Below the pieces are notes generated by a model, which made no database searches, was not told the origin of the DNA, and saw nothing but the letters and a program-made list of their open reading frames with translations. Below are positions 19,701-29,625 of a stretch of 64,000 nucleotides of DNA, in pieces. A program made the position numbers and the translations under genes. The stretch lies in assembly GCA_000612485.1 (NCBI GenBank), contig CP007494.1, positions 1,612,001 to 1,676,000 of the forward strand, in the 5' to 3' direction. Within the stretch, counting starts at the first letter, position 1; each line of letters starts with the position of its first letter. This stretch comes from Bordetella holmesii ATCC 51541. GTDB taxonomy: Bacteria > Pseudomonadota > Gammaproteobacteria > Burkholderiales > Burkholderiaceae_B.

Positions 19701-20654
19701 ATGAAAATCGCCATATTGGATGACTATCACGAAGTGGCCTTGAGCTATGCCGACTGGAGCGGCCTGGCGGCGGACGTCACGGCATTTCGCGATGCCTTGC
19801 CCGAAGGGCCGGGTCGTGCCCAGGTGCTCCAACCTTTCGATGTCATCGTGGCGATGCGCGAGCGTACGGCGTTCCCAGCGGAACTGATCGCCGCGTTACC
19901 CAATCTGCGCTTGCTGGTGACCACCGGGTTGCGCAACAACGCCATCGACATGCAGGCGTGCGCGGCGCGCGGCATTTCTGTGTGTGGAGCGCCAGGCAGT
20001 GCCGACGCCAATACGGCCACCGCGGAGCTGGCTTGGGCGCACCTGCTGGCCTTGTTCAAGCATCTGTCACAGGAAGACGCGTCCATGCGTCGCGGCATGT
20101 GGCAGACCGGCATGCCGCAGCCCCTGAGCGGCAAGCGCCTGGGCGTTTTGGGATTGGGAAAACTGGGACAGGCCGTGGCCCGGGTCGGTCAAGCGTTCGG
20201 CATGGATGTGGTGGCCTGGAGCCCCAATCTGACCGACGAACGCGCCGCCCAGGTCGGCGTGAAGCGGTTGGACAAAAACGAGTTTTTCTCGAGCTGCGAC
20301 GCCATCAGCATCCATCTCATTCTGAGCGAGCGCACGCGCAACGTGGTCGACGATGCGGCCCTGGCGGCCATGAAACCGTCGGCCTATCTGGTCAATACGT
20401 CGCGTGCGGGCCTGGTTGACCAGGATGCGCTGTATGACGCTTTGCAAAAGCGGCGCATCGGCGGCGCCGGCTTGGACGTTTATCCGGTCGAGCCGCTCTC
20501 TCCTACCGATGCCGTGCGCGATCTGGACAACGTCATCCTGACCCCGCATCTGGGTTATGTCAGCCAGTCCAACTTCGAAGCCTTCTATCGCAATGCGGTC
20601 AAGGCCGTGCGGGCCTGGATGGACGGCAATCCCGTGCAGGTGCTCAACGGCTGA
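19701..20654 (+). CDS. D-2-hydroxyacid dehydrogenase family protein
   Basis: NAD-dependent dehydrogenase (317 aa) of the SerA/phosphoglycerate dehydrogenase superfamily. The Rossmann motif is GVLGLGKLGQAVARVG near residue 150. The catalytic residues are in VNTSRAGLVDQ (Arg), LDVYPVEPL (Glu) and LTPHLGYVS (His). The GLRNNAID segment is the usual hinge before the nucleotide domain. The substrate cannot be named. It starts 23 bases after dsbC and may share its transcript. Confidence 0.9.
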   Translation: MKIAILDDYHEVALSYADWSGLAADVTAFRDALPEGPGRAQVLQPFDVIVAMRERTAFPAELIAALPNLRLLVTTGLRNNAIDMQACAARGISVCGAPGSADANTATAELAWAHLLALFKHLSQEDASMRRGMWQTGMPQPLSGKRLGVLGLGKLGQAVARVGQAFGMDVVAWSPNLTDERAAQVGVKRLDKNEFFSSCDAISIHLILSERTRNVVDDAALAAMKPSAYLVNTSRAGLVDQDALYDALQKRRIGGAGLDVYPVEPLSPTDAVRDLDNVILTPHLGYVSQSNFEAFYRNAVKAVRAWMDGNPVQVLNG

Positions 20655-20667
20655 TCGGGTAACTGCC

Positions 20668-20690
20668 CGGCCGCCTGTGGCGGCCGGAGG
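20668..20690. terminator. Hairpin between two convergent genes
   Basis: CCGGCCGCC-TGT-GGCGGCCGG (stem 9 bp, loop 3) fills the 38-base gap between the dehydrogenase and the convergent ttcA gene. There is no clear T run on either side. It may be a bidirectional, rather weak terminator. Confidence 0.5.
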
Positions 20691-20692
20691 GT

Positions 20693-21643
20693 TCAAACCG
20701 GACGATTAAAAACGATTTTCTGCTCGGCCAGGCTCGCCGGATCGTCGGCGGGGGTTCCACAGGCCTGATCATCGTCATCTTCGGGTTCGTCAAAGGCGAT
20801 ATCGCCTCCTGCATCGGGCACGCCGGTGGGCCGCAGCCCGACGAAATCGAACAGCTCGCGATCCATCAGGTGCGACGGCACCACGCGGGAAAGAGCATTG
20901 AAGACATTCCAGGAGCGGCCAGGAAATTTCTTGTCCCATTCCTGCACCATGCGCGTGACCTCCTTGCGCTTGAGGTTTTCCTGCGAGCCGCACAGATTGC
21001 AGGGAATGATGGGAAACTGCTTGAGCTGAGCGTAGGCGATGAGGTCGGTCTCGGGGACATAGGCGAGCGGCCAGATGACCGTATGCCGACCATCGTCGGA
21101 CACCAGCTTGGGCGGCATGCCCTTGAGCTTGCCGCCGTAGAACAGATTCAGAAACAGCGTACCCAGGATGTCATCCCGGTGATGGCCCAGGGCGATCTTG
21201 GTCGCGCCCAGTTCGTCGGCCACGCGGTACAGAATTCCGCGGCGCAGCCGCGAACACAGCGAGCACATGGTTTTGCCCTCCGGCACCACCCGGGTGACGA
21301 TGGAGTACGTATCCTGTGTCTCGATATGGAAGGGCACGCCCAGCGCACTCAGATAGTTGGGCAGGATTTCAGGAGGGAAACCCGGCTGCTTCTGATCCAG
21401 ATTGACGGCAATCAGCTCGAAGCGAAACGGCGCGCGCTTCTGTAGCGCCAAGAGGATGTCCAACATGGCATAGGAATCCTTGCCGCCGGACAGACAGACC
21501 ATGACGCGGTCGCCCTCCTCGATCATGTTGTAGTCAGACAGCGCGCGTGTCGTTTCACGCGCCAGCCGCTTGCTCAGTTTGTTGCCTTCGTGGCGGGCCT
21601 TTTCCTCGGCCGGGCTGCGGAATTCGATGTCGGTGGTGCTCAT
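20693..21643 (-). CDS. ttcA: tRNA 2-thiocytidine biosynthesis protein TtcA
   Basis: Iron-sulfur PP-loop enzyme (316 aa) that thiolates cytidine 32 of some tRNAs. The PP-loop reads [15 protein letters not shown] near residue 50. The CxxC is in [12 protein letters not shown] and a third cysteine is in [32 protein letters not shown] is a family signature. The acidic C-terminal tail is ordinary. It lies 3 bases after folB on the minus strand. Confidence 0.96.
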   Translation of the reverse strand: MSTTDIEFRSPAEEKARHEGNKLSKRLARETTRALSDYNMIEEGDRVMVCLSGGKDSYAMLDILLALQKRAPFRFELIAVNLDQKQPGFPPEILPNYLSALGVPFHIETQDTYSIVTRVVPEGKTMCSLCSRLRRGILYRVADELGATKIALGHHRDDILGTLFLNLFYGGKLKGMPPKLVSDDGRHTVIWPLAYVPETDLIAYAQLKQFPIIPCNLCGSQENLKRKEVTRMVQEWDKKFPGRSWNVFNALSRVVPSHLMDRELFDFVGLRPTGVPDAGGDIAFDEPEDDDDQACGTPADDPASLAEQKIVFNRPV

Positions 21644-21646
21644 GGT

Positions 21647-22006
21647 TTAACGGCTGATCTGGATTTCCACGCCTACCGCATTGCAGTCTGAAAAGGCCAT
21701 GGGCTTGCTGATGCGCAGGCGCAGCGTACGGACTTCCGGAAACTCGGCCAGCAGGCGAGCGGCGACCTGTTCCGACAGCGTTTCGATGAGATTGACGTGG
21801 GCCTGGGTGCATTCGTGCACAATGGCCTCGCGCAGACTGCGGTAGTCCAGCACGCTCTGGATGTCGTGATCGTCCACACTGCGCGTGATGTCGATGTCGA
21901 ACTCGGCGTCGATGTGCAACGGCTGTGTGGCGCGGCGTTCGTGTTCGAGGATGCCAATGCGGGCGTCCAGGGCAAGGCCCGAAATGAAGATACGGCGAGT
22001 AGGCAT
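21647..22006 (-). CDS. folB: Dihydroneopterin aldolase
   Basis: Folate pathway enzyme (119 aa) of the FolB fold. It starts MPTRRIFISGLALDARIGIL and has the conserved EHERRATQPLHIDAEF, YRSLREAIV and SKPMAFSDCNAVGVEI. The length is normal. It is divergent from the oxidoreductase at 22114, with 107 bases between the start codons. It is probably transcribed with ttcA. Confidence 0.93.
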   Translation of the reverse strand: MPTRRIFISGLALDARIGILEHERRATQPLHIDAEFDIDITRSVDDHDIQSVLDYRSLREAIVHECTQAHVNLIETLSEQVAARLLAEFPEVRTLRLRISKPMAFSDCNAVGVEIQISR

Positions 22007-22113
22007 AATGAACTCAAGGCGGGGAGAAGCTGAATTGTAAGTCGCACGGCGGGTTTTCGCGGTCTGACTACAATTCGGGCATCGCGCCCGTTGGCAGCGC
22101 GAAAAAGGGATAT

Positions 22114-23000
22114 ATGCAGCAGTTTTACGATGCGGTCATAGTAGGAGCGGGTCCGGCCGGTGCGTCCTGTGCGGTCTGGCTCGCCCGGCTGGGGCTGTCG
22201 CCGATGCTGGTGGAAGCGAGCGCTCGGGTGGGCGGACTGACAGCGGACAATCCCTTTGCCGATGACTGGATCGTGGCGGCTCCCGGGCGCACCGGGCAGC
22301 AGATCGCCGGCCAGATTGCCGAGAGCCTGGCTCGGGCCCGCGTGCCGCTGCAGCTCAACGCCGCCGCGCGCGAAGTGCGGCCGTGCAAAGGGGGTATCGA
22401 GCTGAGCGTGGCAGGCGCGGCGCCGCCCGTGCGTGGGCGGTGCCTGGTCATTGCCAGCGGCGTTCGTGCTCGCGGACTGCCGGGCCAGCCGCCGCAGACC
22501 CGATGGCCTGGTGTCCTGATCGGGCCAGGTTCGCCCATCGTGGCCCAGGATTACTCAGGCTTGTCAGTGGCGGTGCTGGGCGGCGGCGACAATGCTTTCG
22601 AGAATTTCGTCTATGTACGCAATCGGGGGCGCGCCAGGTCCACTTGTATGCGCGTAGCGTGCGAGCGCAGCAACAATGGGTCCAGCGTGCCGGCGGCCAG
22701 GGTGTGACGGTCGGCGCCTACGAGGTTGATCCGCTGGCACGCTGCGTCAATGGGCAGCACTACGACCTGATCTTGGTGTTCTATGGGTGGGAGCCTCAAG
22801 CCGATTTCGCTGACGGGCTTGAGTTGGCCCGCGATGCGCACGGCTACATCCAGACCGACGGTGCCACCGCGCGCACCAGTCTGCCGGATGTCTATGCGAT
22901 TGGCGAAGTCGCCAATCGTGCGCACCCCTGTGTGGTCACTGCCATGGCCGATGGCGTGGTGGCGGCCAAGGATATCCAGCGGCGCTGGGAGCGCGCCTGA
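22114..23000 (+). pseudogene. FAD/NAD(P)-dependent oxidoreductase (thioredoxin reductase fold), frameshifted
   Basis: Begins YDAVIVGAGPAGASCAVWLARLG (shortened here: GxGxxG at residues 11-16) and continues with LSVAVLGGGDNAFENFVYV, the second nucleotide fold. At about 22626 the frame breaks inside a run of five G. With six G the protein reads NRGARQVHLYARSV and continues to a normal end, TSLPDVYAIGEVANRAHP with a stop at 23000. The product would be about 295 aa. No CxxC redox pair is visible, so it resembles ferredoxin/flavodoxin-NADP reductase-like members rather than true TrxB. Either a real one-base loss or a homopolymer sequencing error. Confidence 0.82.
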
Positions 23001-23010
23001 GGCGCGCGCC

Positions 23011-24771
23011 TCAGGCCGCGTCGCTCAGCACGCAGTCCAGGGCTTGTGGCGCGGACAGGCGCAGGCGATAGACGCGCAACTCGTCGCGTCGGAATACATG
23101 CACCAGAACGCGTTCGCCGGGGCGGTATTGCGACAGCAGGACATCCAGTCCGGACGCAGCCTCAACCTTCAGGCCATCGATGGCCACCAGGACGTCGCCT
23201 GCCGACAGCCCGGCACGGTGCGCCGCCCCTCCTTCGAACACCGTGGCCAGGACCAGCGAATCGCCTTGCTTGCGCGTGCGCACATCCATGCTCGGGATGG
23301 GGCTGGCGGTCTTCCAGCGCACCGCGATGCCTTGCGGCGCCAGCAACTCGGCCAGGGGTACGTCGGCGCGCCCATAGGCATAGCGCTGGATGAAGCGCCG
23401 TGCGTCCACGCCGGTGGCGTCGCGCACCAACGCCGGGAACTCCTCCTCGCCCAGCCCCTGAGGCCGGCCGCGATAAAAATCGCGGCCGTAGCGCTGCCAT
23501 AGCGTACGCATGACGTCATCCAGGCTGCGCTGGCCTTGCGTCTGACGACGGATAAGCAGATCCAGACCCAGCGCCACCAGCGAGCCCTTGGTGTAGTAGC
23601 TCACCAGCGCATTGGGAGAATTTTCGTCCTGCTTGTAATAGCGCGTCCAGGCATCGAAAGAGCTTTCGGCGACCGACTGCTTGTGACGGCCGGGGCTGCG
23701 CATCACGCCGGTGATGGCTTTGCTCAGCAGGCCCAGGTAGTCGGTGCGCCCGATCAGGCCGCAGCGCAGCAACAGTAAATCGTCGTAGTACGACGTAAAG
23801 CCCTCGAAGATCCACAGCAGGCGCGTCAGGTCGGGCTGCTGCAGGTGGTAAGGAGCGAAGGCTGCCGGTTTGATGCGCTTGACGTTCCAGGTATGGAAGT
23901 ATTCGTGGCTGACCAGCCCGAGGAAGCTGCGATAACCCTCGCCCTGGCCTTGTTGCCCAAGCACCGGCAGATCCTTTCGGGCGGCCATCAGGGCCGTGCT
24001 GGCCCGATGCTCAAGGCCGCCATACCCGTCTCCGGTGATCATGGTCATAAACACATAACGGCTGGCGCTGTCCAGAAAGGGCGCGCGCCGCGTGCGCGGC
24101 TCGAAAAAGGCAATCTGGGTTTCGCAGATTTTCTGTACGTCGCCGGCGATGCGCGCCAGATCCAGGCGCGGGGCCACGCCCGTGAAAACCAGTTCGTGCT
24201 CGGCGCCATGGGCAGTGAAACGCGCCACCTGCGGCGTACCCATTTCGACGGGGTGGTCGATCAGGGCATCATAGTCAGGAGCTTGGTAGCGGCCAAAGCC
24301 GTGCCGGCGCGCACCGGCCTGCGGCAGGCTGGTGTAGACCTTCCAGTCGGCGATGCCCGGCGGCGGGGCCAGGTCCAGCAGACAGGGCTGATCATCCTGG
24401 CCGTGGACACGCAGAAATACGCTGATGCCGTTGAAAAAACCGTGGCTTTCGTCCAGGTGTGCGCCGCGCACCGACAAATCCCAGGCATACACCGTGTAGT
24501 CGATGACCACCGGCCCAGTGCAAGGCGCCAGTTGCCAACTGTGGTTGTCCGTCTTCACGACGGCGACCGGGCTCGTGCCGGCGCGGGCCGACAGAGTCTC
24601 GATCTGGCGGGAAAAATCGCGGATGAGGTAGCTGCCCGGAATCCAGGCCGGAAGCGACAGCCGCTGGCCTTGCGGGTCGGGCTGTTGCACCGTTAGGGTT
24701 ATCCGGTAGCGATGGCCGACCGGATCATGGGGTTCGAGGCGGTAAATTACGGGTGCGGCGTTCATTCGCAT
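23011..24771 (-). CDS. M61-family peptidase with C-terminal PDZ domain
   Basis: Zinc aminopeptidase-like protein (586 aa) of the M61 (glycyl aminopeptidase) family. The zinc site is [15 protein letters not shown] near residue 290, with a downstream helix carrying the third ligand ([15 protein letters not shown]). An N-terminal beta domain precedes it, and a PDZ domain follows near residue 500 ([20 protein letters not shown]). There is no signal peptide, so it is probably cytoplasmic. Start is either 24771 or 24765. It is divergent from the enoyl-CoA hydratase, with only 35 bases between. Confidence 0.9.
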   Translation of the reverse strand: MRMNAAPVIYRLEPHDPVGHRYRITLTVQQPDPQGQRLSLPAWIPGSYLIRDFSRQIETLSARAGTSPVAVVKTDNHSWQLAPCTGPVVIDYTVYAWDLSVRGAHLDESHGFFNGISVFLRVHGQDDQPCLLDLAPPPGIADWKVYTSLPQAGARRHGFGRYQAPDYDALIDHPVEMGTPQVARFTAHGAEHELVFTGVAPRLDLARIAGDVQKICETQIAFFEPRTRRAPFLDSASRYVFMTMITGDGYGGLEHRASTALMAARKDLPVLGQQGQGEGYRSFLGLVSHEYFHTWNVKRIKPAAFAPYHLQQPDLTRLLWIFEGFTSYYDDLLLLRCGLIGRTDYLGLLSKAITGVMRSPGRHKQSVAESSFDAWTRYYKQDENSPNALVSYYTKGSLVALGLDLLIRRQTQGQRSLDDVMRTLWQRYGRDFYRGRPQGLGEEEFPALVRDATGVDARRFIQRYAYGRADVPLAELLAPQGIAVRWKTASPIPSMDVRTRKQGDSLVLATVFEGGAAHRAGLSAGDVLVAIDGLKVEAASGLDVLLSQYRPGERVLVHVFRRDELRVYRLRLSAPQALDCVLSDAA

Positions 24772-24806
24772 ATCTTACTTCTCATATTCTTCGCAGGAGA
24801 CATTCC

Positions 24807-25583
24807 ATGAGCGAGTCGTTTGTACTGGTCGAAACCCGCGGCCGAGTGGGTCTGCTGACCCTGAACCGCCCCAAGGCCCTCAATGCCCTGAACGACCAGC
24901 TCATGGACGAGCTTGGCGCGGCCTTGCTGGCGTTCGACGCGGATGCCGACATCGGCGCCATCGTCATCACTGGCAGTGAAAAAGCCTTTGCCGCCGGCGC
25001 GGACATTGGTGCCATGAAAGATTGGTCGTACATGGATGTCTATGGCAGCGAGTACATCACGCGCAACTGGGAGACGCTCAAGCGCATCCGCAAACCCGTG
25101 ATTGCCGCGGTGGCCGGCTATGCCCTGGGCGGAGGCTGCGAACTGGCCATGATGTGCGACATCGTGATTGCCGCAGACTCGGCGCGTTTCGGGCAACCGG
25201 AGATCAAGCTGGGGGTAATTCCGGGCGCGGGCGGCACGCAGCGGCTCACGCGCGCGGTGGGCAAGTCCAAAGCCATGGATCTGGTACTCACCGCCCGCAT
25301 GATGCATGCCGATGAAGCCGAGCGCAGCGGTCTGGTCTCTCGCGTGGTGGCGGCCGACAAACTGCTCGAAGAAGCGTTGGACGCCGCGACCATCATCGCG
25401 TCGATGTCCCTGCCGTCGGTCATGATGGCCAAGGAGTGCGTCAATCGCGCCTTCGAGGTGTCGCTCAACGAAGGCCTGCTCTTTGAGCGCCGCGTCTTTC
25501 ATTCCCTGTTTGCCAGCGATGACCAAAAAGAGGGCATGGCGGCCTTCACGGAGAAGCGGAAACCCGATTTCAAGCACCGCTGA
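24807..25583 (+). CDS. Enoyl-CoA hydratase
   Basis: Crotonase-fold enzyme (258 aa). The oxyanion-hole motifs are [11 protein letters not shown] (near residue 65) and [16 protein letters not shown]. Both catalytic glutamates appear, in GCELA and in [17 protein letters not shown]. This is the arrangement of true 2-enoyl-CoA hydratases (FadB-like, PaaF-like). CAGGAGA precedes ATG 24807. It stands alone, followed by a hairpin at 25630. Confidence 0.93.
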   Translation: MSESFVLVETRGRVGLLTLNRPKALNALNDQLMDELGAALLAFDADADIGAIVITGSEKAFAAGADIGAMKDWSYMDVYGSEYITRNWETLKRIRKPVIAAVAGYALGGGCELAMMCDIVIAADSARFGQPEIKLGVIPGAGGTQRLTRAVGKSKAMDLVLTARMMHADEAERSGLVSRVVAADKLLEEALDAATIIASMSLPSVMMAKECVNRAFEVSLNEGLLFERRVFHSLFASDDQKEGMAAFTEKRKPDFKHR

Positions 25584-25629
25584 TACGCTTATCCGTTACG
25601 TGCTGTGGCATTTGGTTGCCACGCCCCTG

Positions 25630-25664
25630 AACCGCCTGCCGGCCTCGGTCCGCAGGCGGTTTGT
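25630..25664 (+). terminator. Terminator after the enoyl-CoA hydratase
   Basis: A 10-bp perfect stem, AACCGCCTGC with GCAGGCGGTT (25630-25639 and 25652-25661), follows the stop codon by 47 bases and ends in TTTG. It probably ends the hydratase transcript. The remaining bases up to 25851 show no gene. Confidence 0.7.
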
Positions 25665-25851
25665 CTATGGAGGCCAGGCGAGGAGCCGCGGTGGCCCGGG
25701 GTGGCGGCCGGCCCGGGGATGTTGCCCGTTGAAACCTTTGCATTGCACTCTGTTGCAGGTCAGAGGCCTATGCTGAGTGGACAACATCGTGCCGTCTCGC
25801 CTCTCGCTTTGCGCTGGCGGCCGTCGTCCAACGAGAAACAAGGAGCCTCAT

Positions 25852-27345
25852 ATGCAAACACCGGTTAACCGCAAGTTGCGTGGGCAAGCGGCCTTGGTGG
25901 CCAGCGTGCTGGGTATTGCCGCTCTGGGCAGCGCGCACGCGCAGGATCGCTCGCCGACGTCGACGCTTCGCCTGGTGTCAGAGACGCCTTATCCGGCCGC
26001 CAACCGTGGCGTGCATCTGGCGCCGCTGTCGGCCCAGGAACTGCGCGATTTGGCCGTGGACGCCTATGTCTATGCTTATCCGATGGTATTGATGGAAGTC
26101 ACGCGCCGTCAGACCACCAACGTGCAATCTCCCGTAGCGGGCCGCGCGCCGATGAATCAGTTCGGACACCGCACGTCGATGCCTGATGCACGCACGGCCG
26201 ACGTTGCCTGGCCCAGCACCGACACGCTGTATTCCAGCCTCTGGTACGACGTCTCGACCGACCCGCTCATCGTGCAGGTGCCCGATGCCGGCGAGCGCTT
26301 CGTGATGCTCAACTTGCTGGATATGTGGACCGATAGTTTTGCCACGCGCGGCACGCGTGCCAATGGACGCGGTCCGCAGACGTTCGCCATTGTCGGCCCG
26401 AGCTGGCAAGGCACGTTGCCGGCCGGTGTGGATCTCGTGCGCAGCCCGACTGCAACCGGCTGGTTGATCGGCCGTGTACAGGCCGGCGGTGCCAACGACG
26501 CCCAGGCCATGAGCCAGTTTCAGGCTGGGCTGTCGGCCACCCCCCTTAACCAATATGGCCGCAGCCATGGTTTCGTGGCCAACGGACCGGTCAATACGAC
26601 CTGGAACACGCAGGGCACACCGGCCGAGCAAGTCGCCAACATGGATGCGGCTACCTTCTTTACCCTGTTTTCGGAGCTGGTGCGAAACAATCCGCCTCAC
26701 GCCAATGACTACCCCATGTTGGACCGTCTGCGTCGCATCGGCATAGGTGACCGCCCGCTGGTGTTCGGTCAGCTCGAACCGGTGGTGCAGCAGGCACTGA
26801 ACGAGGCGCAGCCGCTGGCGGGCCGGCGTATCGCCGATGGGGTCGGCCGTCTCAGCACCCAGGCCAACAATTGGAACACCGTGCTCTCCGGCATCGGGAC
26901 ATACGGCACCGATTATCTGCGCCGGGCGTCGGTGGCCTACGCCGGATTGGGCGCCAGTCCTCCTGAAGAGGTCATCTATCCGGTGACGGGTGCGGACAAC
27001 AAGGGCCGCGCGCTGGAAAGCGGCCGCGATTACGTGCTGCACTTCGACAAGGGACAACTGCCGCCCGTCGACGGTTTCTGGTCCATCAATCTTTACGACG
27101 CGCGTCAGGGTTTTGCCGAAAACTCGGCCAACCGTTACACCCTGCGCAGCTCCGACCCGCTCAAGTACAACAGCGATGGCTCGCTGGACATTTACATCCG
27201 CCGCGATCATCCGGGCGAATCGCGCATGGCCAACTGGCTGCCGGCGCCGCGCGAGGGGAATTTCCTCGTGAACATGCGGTTGTATGCGCCAAACAACATT
27301 GCACTGGACGGCCAGTGGGCCCCGCCGCCCATAGTGCGTGATTGA
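25852..27345 (+). CDS. Secreted DUF1254/DUF1214 domain protein
   Basis: Exported protein of 497 aa. A signal peptide ends GSAHAQ near residue 32. DUF1254 follows (DAYVYAYPMVLMEVTRRQ, TLYSSLWYDVSTDPLIVQVP), then the C-terminal DUF1214 (VDGFWSINLYDARQGF, YTLRSSDPLKYNSDGSL). Such proteins are widespread and of unproven function, often found as periplasmic proteins. AAGGAGCC stands 7 bases before ATG 25852. A strong terminator follows, so it is a single-gene unit. Confidence 0.9.
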   Translation: MQTPVNRKLRGQAALVASVLGIAALGSAHAQDRSPTSTLRLVSETPYPAANRGVHLAPLSAQELRDLAVDAYVYAYPMVLMEVTRRQTTNVQSPVAGRAPMNQFGHRTSMPDARTADVAWPSTDTLYSSLWYDVSTDPLIVQVPDAGERFVMLNLLDMWTDSFATRGTRANGRGPQTFAIVGPSWQGTLPAGVDLVRSPTATGWLIGRVQAGGANDAQAMSQFQAGLSATPLNQYGRSHGFVANGPVNTTWNTQGTPAEQVANMDAATFFTLFSELVRNNPPHANDYPMLDRLRRIGIGDRPLVFGQLEPVVQQALNEAQPLAGRRIADGVGRLSTQANNWNTVLSGIGTYGTDYLRRASVAYAGLGASPPEEVIYPVTGADNKGRALESGRDYVLHFDKGQLPPVDGFWSINLYDARQGFAENSANRYTLRSSDPLKYNSDGSLDIYIRRDHPGESRMANWLPAPREGNFLVNMRLYAPNNIALDGQWAPPPIVRD

Positions 27346-27377
27346 AAACCCCTTTGCGGTCAGTGGTTTCCGTGTTT

Positions 27378-27405
27378 TCCCCCGTTTTCCGGGGGGATTT
27401 TTTTT
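27378..27405 (+). terminator. Terminator after the DUF1254 gene
   Basis: Stem TCCCCC with GGGGGA around a GTTTTCCG-type loop, followed directly by eight T (27398-27405). A classic intrinsic terminator 32 bases after the stop codon. It separates the DUF1254 gene from the atp promoter. Confidence 0.85.
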
Positions 27406-27455
27406 GCGGGCTTGAAAAGGGACAGGGCATCCCCATCTGTTTGCCCGTTTTAGAT

Positions 27456-27485
27456 TTGTCTGCCGAATTGCTTTCAAGCTATACT
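27456..27485 (+). promoter_or_regulatory. Candidate sigma-70 promoter of the atp operon
   Basis: TTGTCT (27456-27461), 18 bases, then TATACT (27480-27485). It lies 50 bases after a terminator and about 295 bases before atpI, with no other gene between. Transcription would begin near 27492, just upstream of the structured leader. Predicted from sequence only. Confidence 0.55.
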
Positions 27486-27491
27486 TTCGCG

Positions 27492-27779
27492 GTTTGACGC
27501 TTGCGGGGTAACACGTAGCTTAAAAGCTGCGCCTGGGCGGCCAATAGCAAATTGGGCGAAATACGCTAGAGAAGCCACGTTCGGTGGCTCGATTCCTACC
27601 CCATATCCTGGGGGCTTATCCGATGCACATGCCAGTCCTTACCGATCGTTGTCGGTGAGCGATGGCGGGGGCGGCGGATGACGGGGCGGTCGGGTCGCGG
27701 TGTCGCTTTCGAGGCAGGCCTGAAACCGTGCTGCGATGTCGTGGCGATATCGTGGGCGGTTATGGGCGGGGAAAGCTTA
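27492..27779 (+). ncRNA. Structured 5' leader of the atp operon (candidate cis-acting RNA)
   Basis: The leader before atpI can form a four-armed fold. A closing stem GGGGTA / TACCCC (27505-27510 with 27597-27602) encloses three hairpins: GTAGCT-TAAA-AGCTGC near 27515-27530, CCAAT-AGCAA-ATTGG (27541-27555) and AGCCAC-GTTCG-GTGGCT (27573-27589). The CCCC of the closing stem can instead pair locally as CCCCA-TATCC-TGGGG (27599-27613), so two forms exclude each other. The rest up to atpI has no gene, only ACCGA/TCGGT hairpin potential near 27640-27658. I do not recognise the family. A decayed tRNA was considered, but the T arm does not pair. Function is unproven. Confidence 0.4.
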
Positions 27780-28196
27780 ATGCAGAAGAGTTTGGTTCTT
27801 ACCGATGCGGATCGTGCGGCCATTAATGCGCGTGCGTGCCGGGAACTCTTCATGGCTGTCTTGGCACAGGGGCTGATGGGACTCGTAGCGGCAGCAATCG
27901 CGGGGGTTGTTGCGGGAACGGCGGCGGCGACGTCGGCGTTATTGGGAGCGGGGGCGTATTTCTTGCCCAATGCATTGTTTGCATTGCGCTTGCTGATAAA
28001 CGTCGTCAAGTCGGTGCCTCCCAATCCGTTGACATTCTTCCTGGGCGAGATGTTCAAGCTGCTCATAACGGCATTGCTGTTGTGGCTGATATGGCACTAC
28101 ACACAGGCCTGGTTGGTCTGGCCGGCGGTGCTGTTGGGCTTGATACTGACGCTCAAGGGCTACCTCGTGCTGCTGATGTTCCGCAAGTTGTCATAG
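27780..28196 (+). CDS. atpI: ATP synthase subunit I
   Basis: Small membrane protein (138 aa) often first in atp operons; it helps assemble the c ring and is not part of the finished enzyme. Four hydrophobic helices are visible (MAVLAQGLMGLVAAAIAGVV, ALLGAGAYFLPNALFALRL, FFLGEMFKLLITALLLWLIW, then LVWPAVLLGLILTLKGYLV). ATG 27780 gives MQKSLVLTDADRA. A longer frame begins at 27678 but has no ribosome site. Moderately divergent, as is usual for AtpI. Confidence 0.85.
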   Translation: MQKSLVLTDADRAAINARACRELFMAVLAQGLMGLVAAAIAGVVAGTAAATSALLGAGAYFLPNALFALRLLINVVKSVPPNPLTFFLGEMFKLLITALLLWLIWHYTQAWLVWPAVLLGLILTLKGYLVLLMFRKLS

Positions 28197-28262
28197 CGCA
28201 ATTAACAATCGTGCATGCCGTCACGCAAGTGGCGGCGCACAGCAAACAGGGTAGGATTTCAC

Positions 28263-29144
28263 ATGGCTGCAGCCGGTGGCGCGTCGCCTCAGTCCGAGTA
28301 CATCCAGCATCACTTGGTGCACCTGAACAACCTGGGTGAGAAACAGTCCGTTATCGCCCAGTTCAATGTCATCAACTATGACTCGTTGTTCTGGTCAGGG
28401 CTCATGGGCCTGGTCGTCGTCTTTTTCCTGTGGCTGGCCGCGCGCCGTGCCACCTCGGGTGTGCCGGGCCGCTTCCAGGGTTTCGTCGAAATGATCGTCG
28501 ACATGGTCGACGATCAGGCAAAGGGCATCGTGCATAACGCCCAGAGCCGCCTGTTCGTCGCTCCGCTGGCGCTGACCGTGTTCGTCTGGATCATCCTGAT
28601 GAACGCGCTTGACCTGCTGCCGGTCGACCTGCTGCCTTCCCTGTGGCGCCTCACCGGTCTGGGTGCCCACCACGGCGATCCGCTTTACTACCACCGCATT
28701 CTGCCCACTGCCGACCTGAACGTGCCCATGGGCATGTCGCTGGGCGTGCTGTTGTTGATGTTCTATTACGGCATCAAGATCAAGCACCCCGCTGGTTTCG
28801 TCAAAGAATTGTTCACCGCGCCGTTTCACGCGCATGGCCTGGCCGCTGTCGTGCTGGCGCCCTTTAACCTGTTGCTCAACCTCATCGAGTACGCCGCCAA
28901 AGCGGTTTCGCTCGGCATGCGGTTGTTCGGCAACATGTTTGCCGGTGAGCTGATCTTTATGCTGATCGCCCTGCTGGGTGGCGCCTGGACGGGCTTCAAT
29001 GCCTCCAGCATCGGTTTGGGCATTGGGCATGTGTTGGCCGGTTCGGTGTGGGCAATCTTCCACATCCTGATCGTGCTGCTGCAGGCATTCATCTTCATGA
29101 TGCTGACCCTGGTGTACATCGGTCAGGCTCACGAAGGTCATTGA
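28263..29144 (+). CDS. atpB: ATP synthase Fo subunit a
   Basis: Membrane subunit a (293 aa) that forms the proton half-channels. The essential arginine is in [16 protein letters not shown] (near residue 220). The C-terminal helix [17 protein letters not shown] carries the conserved Gln. Five or six transmembrane segments are visible. ATG 28263 starts [17 protein letters not shown]; an upstream in-frame extension is not needed. Second gene of the operon. Confidence 0.97.
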   Translation: MAAAGGASPQSEYIQHHLVHLNNLGEKQSVIAQFNVINYDSLFWSGLMGLVVVFFLWLAARRATSGVPGRFQGFVEMIVDMVDDQAKGIVHNAQSRLFVAPLALTVFVWIILMNALDLLPVDLLPSLWRLTGLGAHHGDPLYYHRILPTADLNVPMGMSLGVLLLMFYYGIKIKHPAGFVKELFTAPFHAHGLAAVVLAPFNLLLNLIEYAAKAVSLGMRLFGNMFAGELIFMLIALLGGAWTGFNASSIGLGIGHVLAGSVWAIFHILIVLLQAFIFMMLTLVYIGQAHEGH

Positions 29145-29232
29145 TCCCAATTTTCGGTGTGCGCCATGGTGGCGAGCACCGATGGCAAGAGTTTCTTGCA
29201 TTCAAGTAGTACCCGTTTTCCAACATTTCTGA

Positions 29233-29502
<270 letters not shown>

Positions 29503-29509
29503 AGGCCAT

Positions 29510-29530
29510 GCCCGCCGGCGCGAGGCGGGC
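29510..29530 (+). other. Hairpin between atpE and atpF
   Basis: GCCCGCC-GGCGCGA-GGCGGGC, a perfect 7-bp stem 7 bases after the atpE stop. No T run follows, so it is not a full terminator. It may slow or partly stop transcription, or protect the 3' end of an atpE message, which would fit the excess of subunit c needed. Inferred from position. Confidence 0.5.
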
Positions 29531-29625
29531 CCGCAGCTGGGCGTGTTACGCGCCTGGCAAGTATCGAGAGCTCCGTGCCGCCCCGCGTCGGGTAGCCGGA
29601 GCCGAAAGGTGTTAAAGGAACGACC

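Noticed and set aside
22620..22632. Phase variation through the G run in the oxidoreductase gene
   Set aside because: Phase-variable tracts in Bordetella are usually longer than five or six bases; this run is too short to slip often.
27505..27603. A tRNA or tmRNA gene upstream of atpI
   Set aside because: The closing stem and a CTCGATTCC stretch recall a tRNA, but the T arm does not pair and no anticodon arm of standard size forms.
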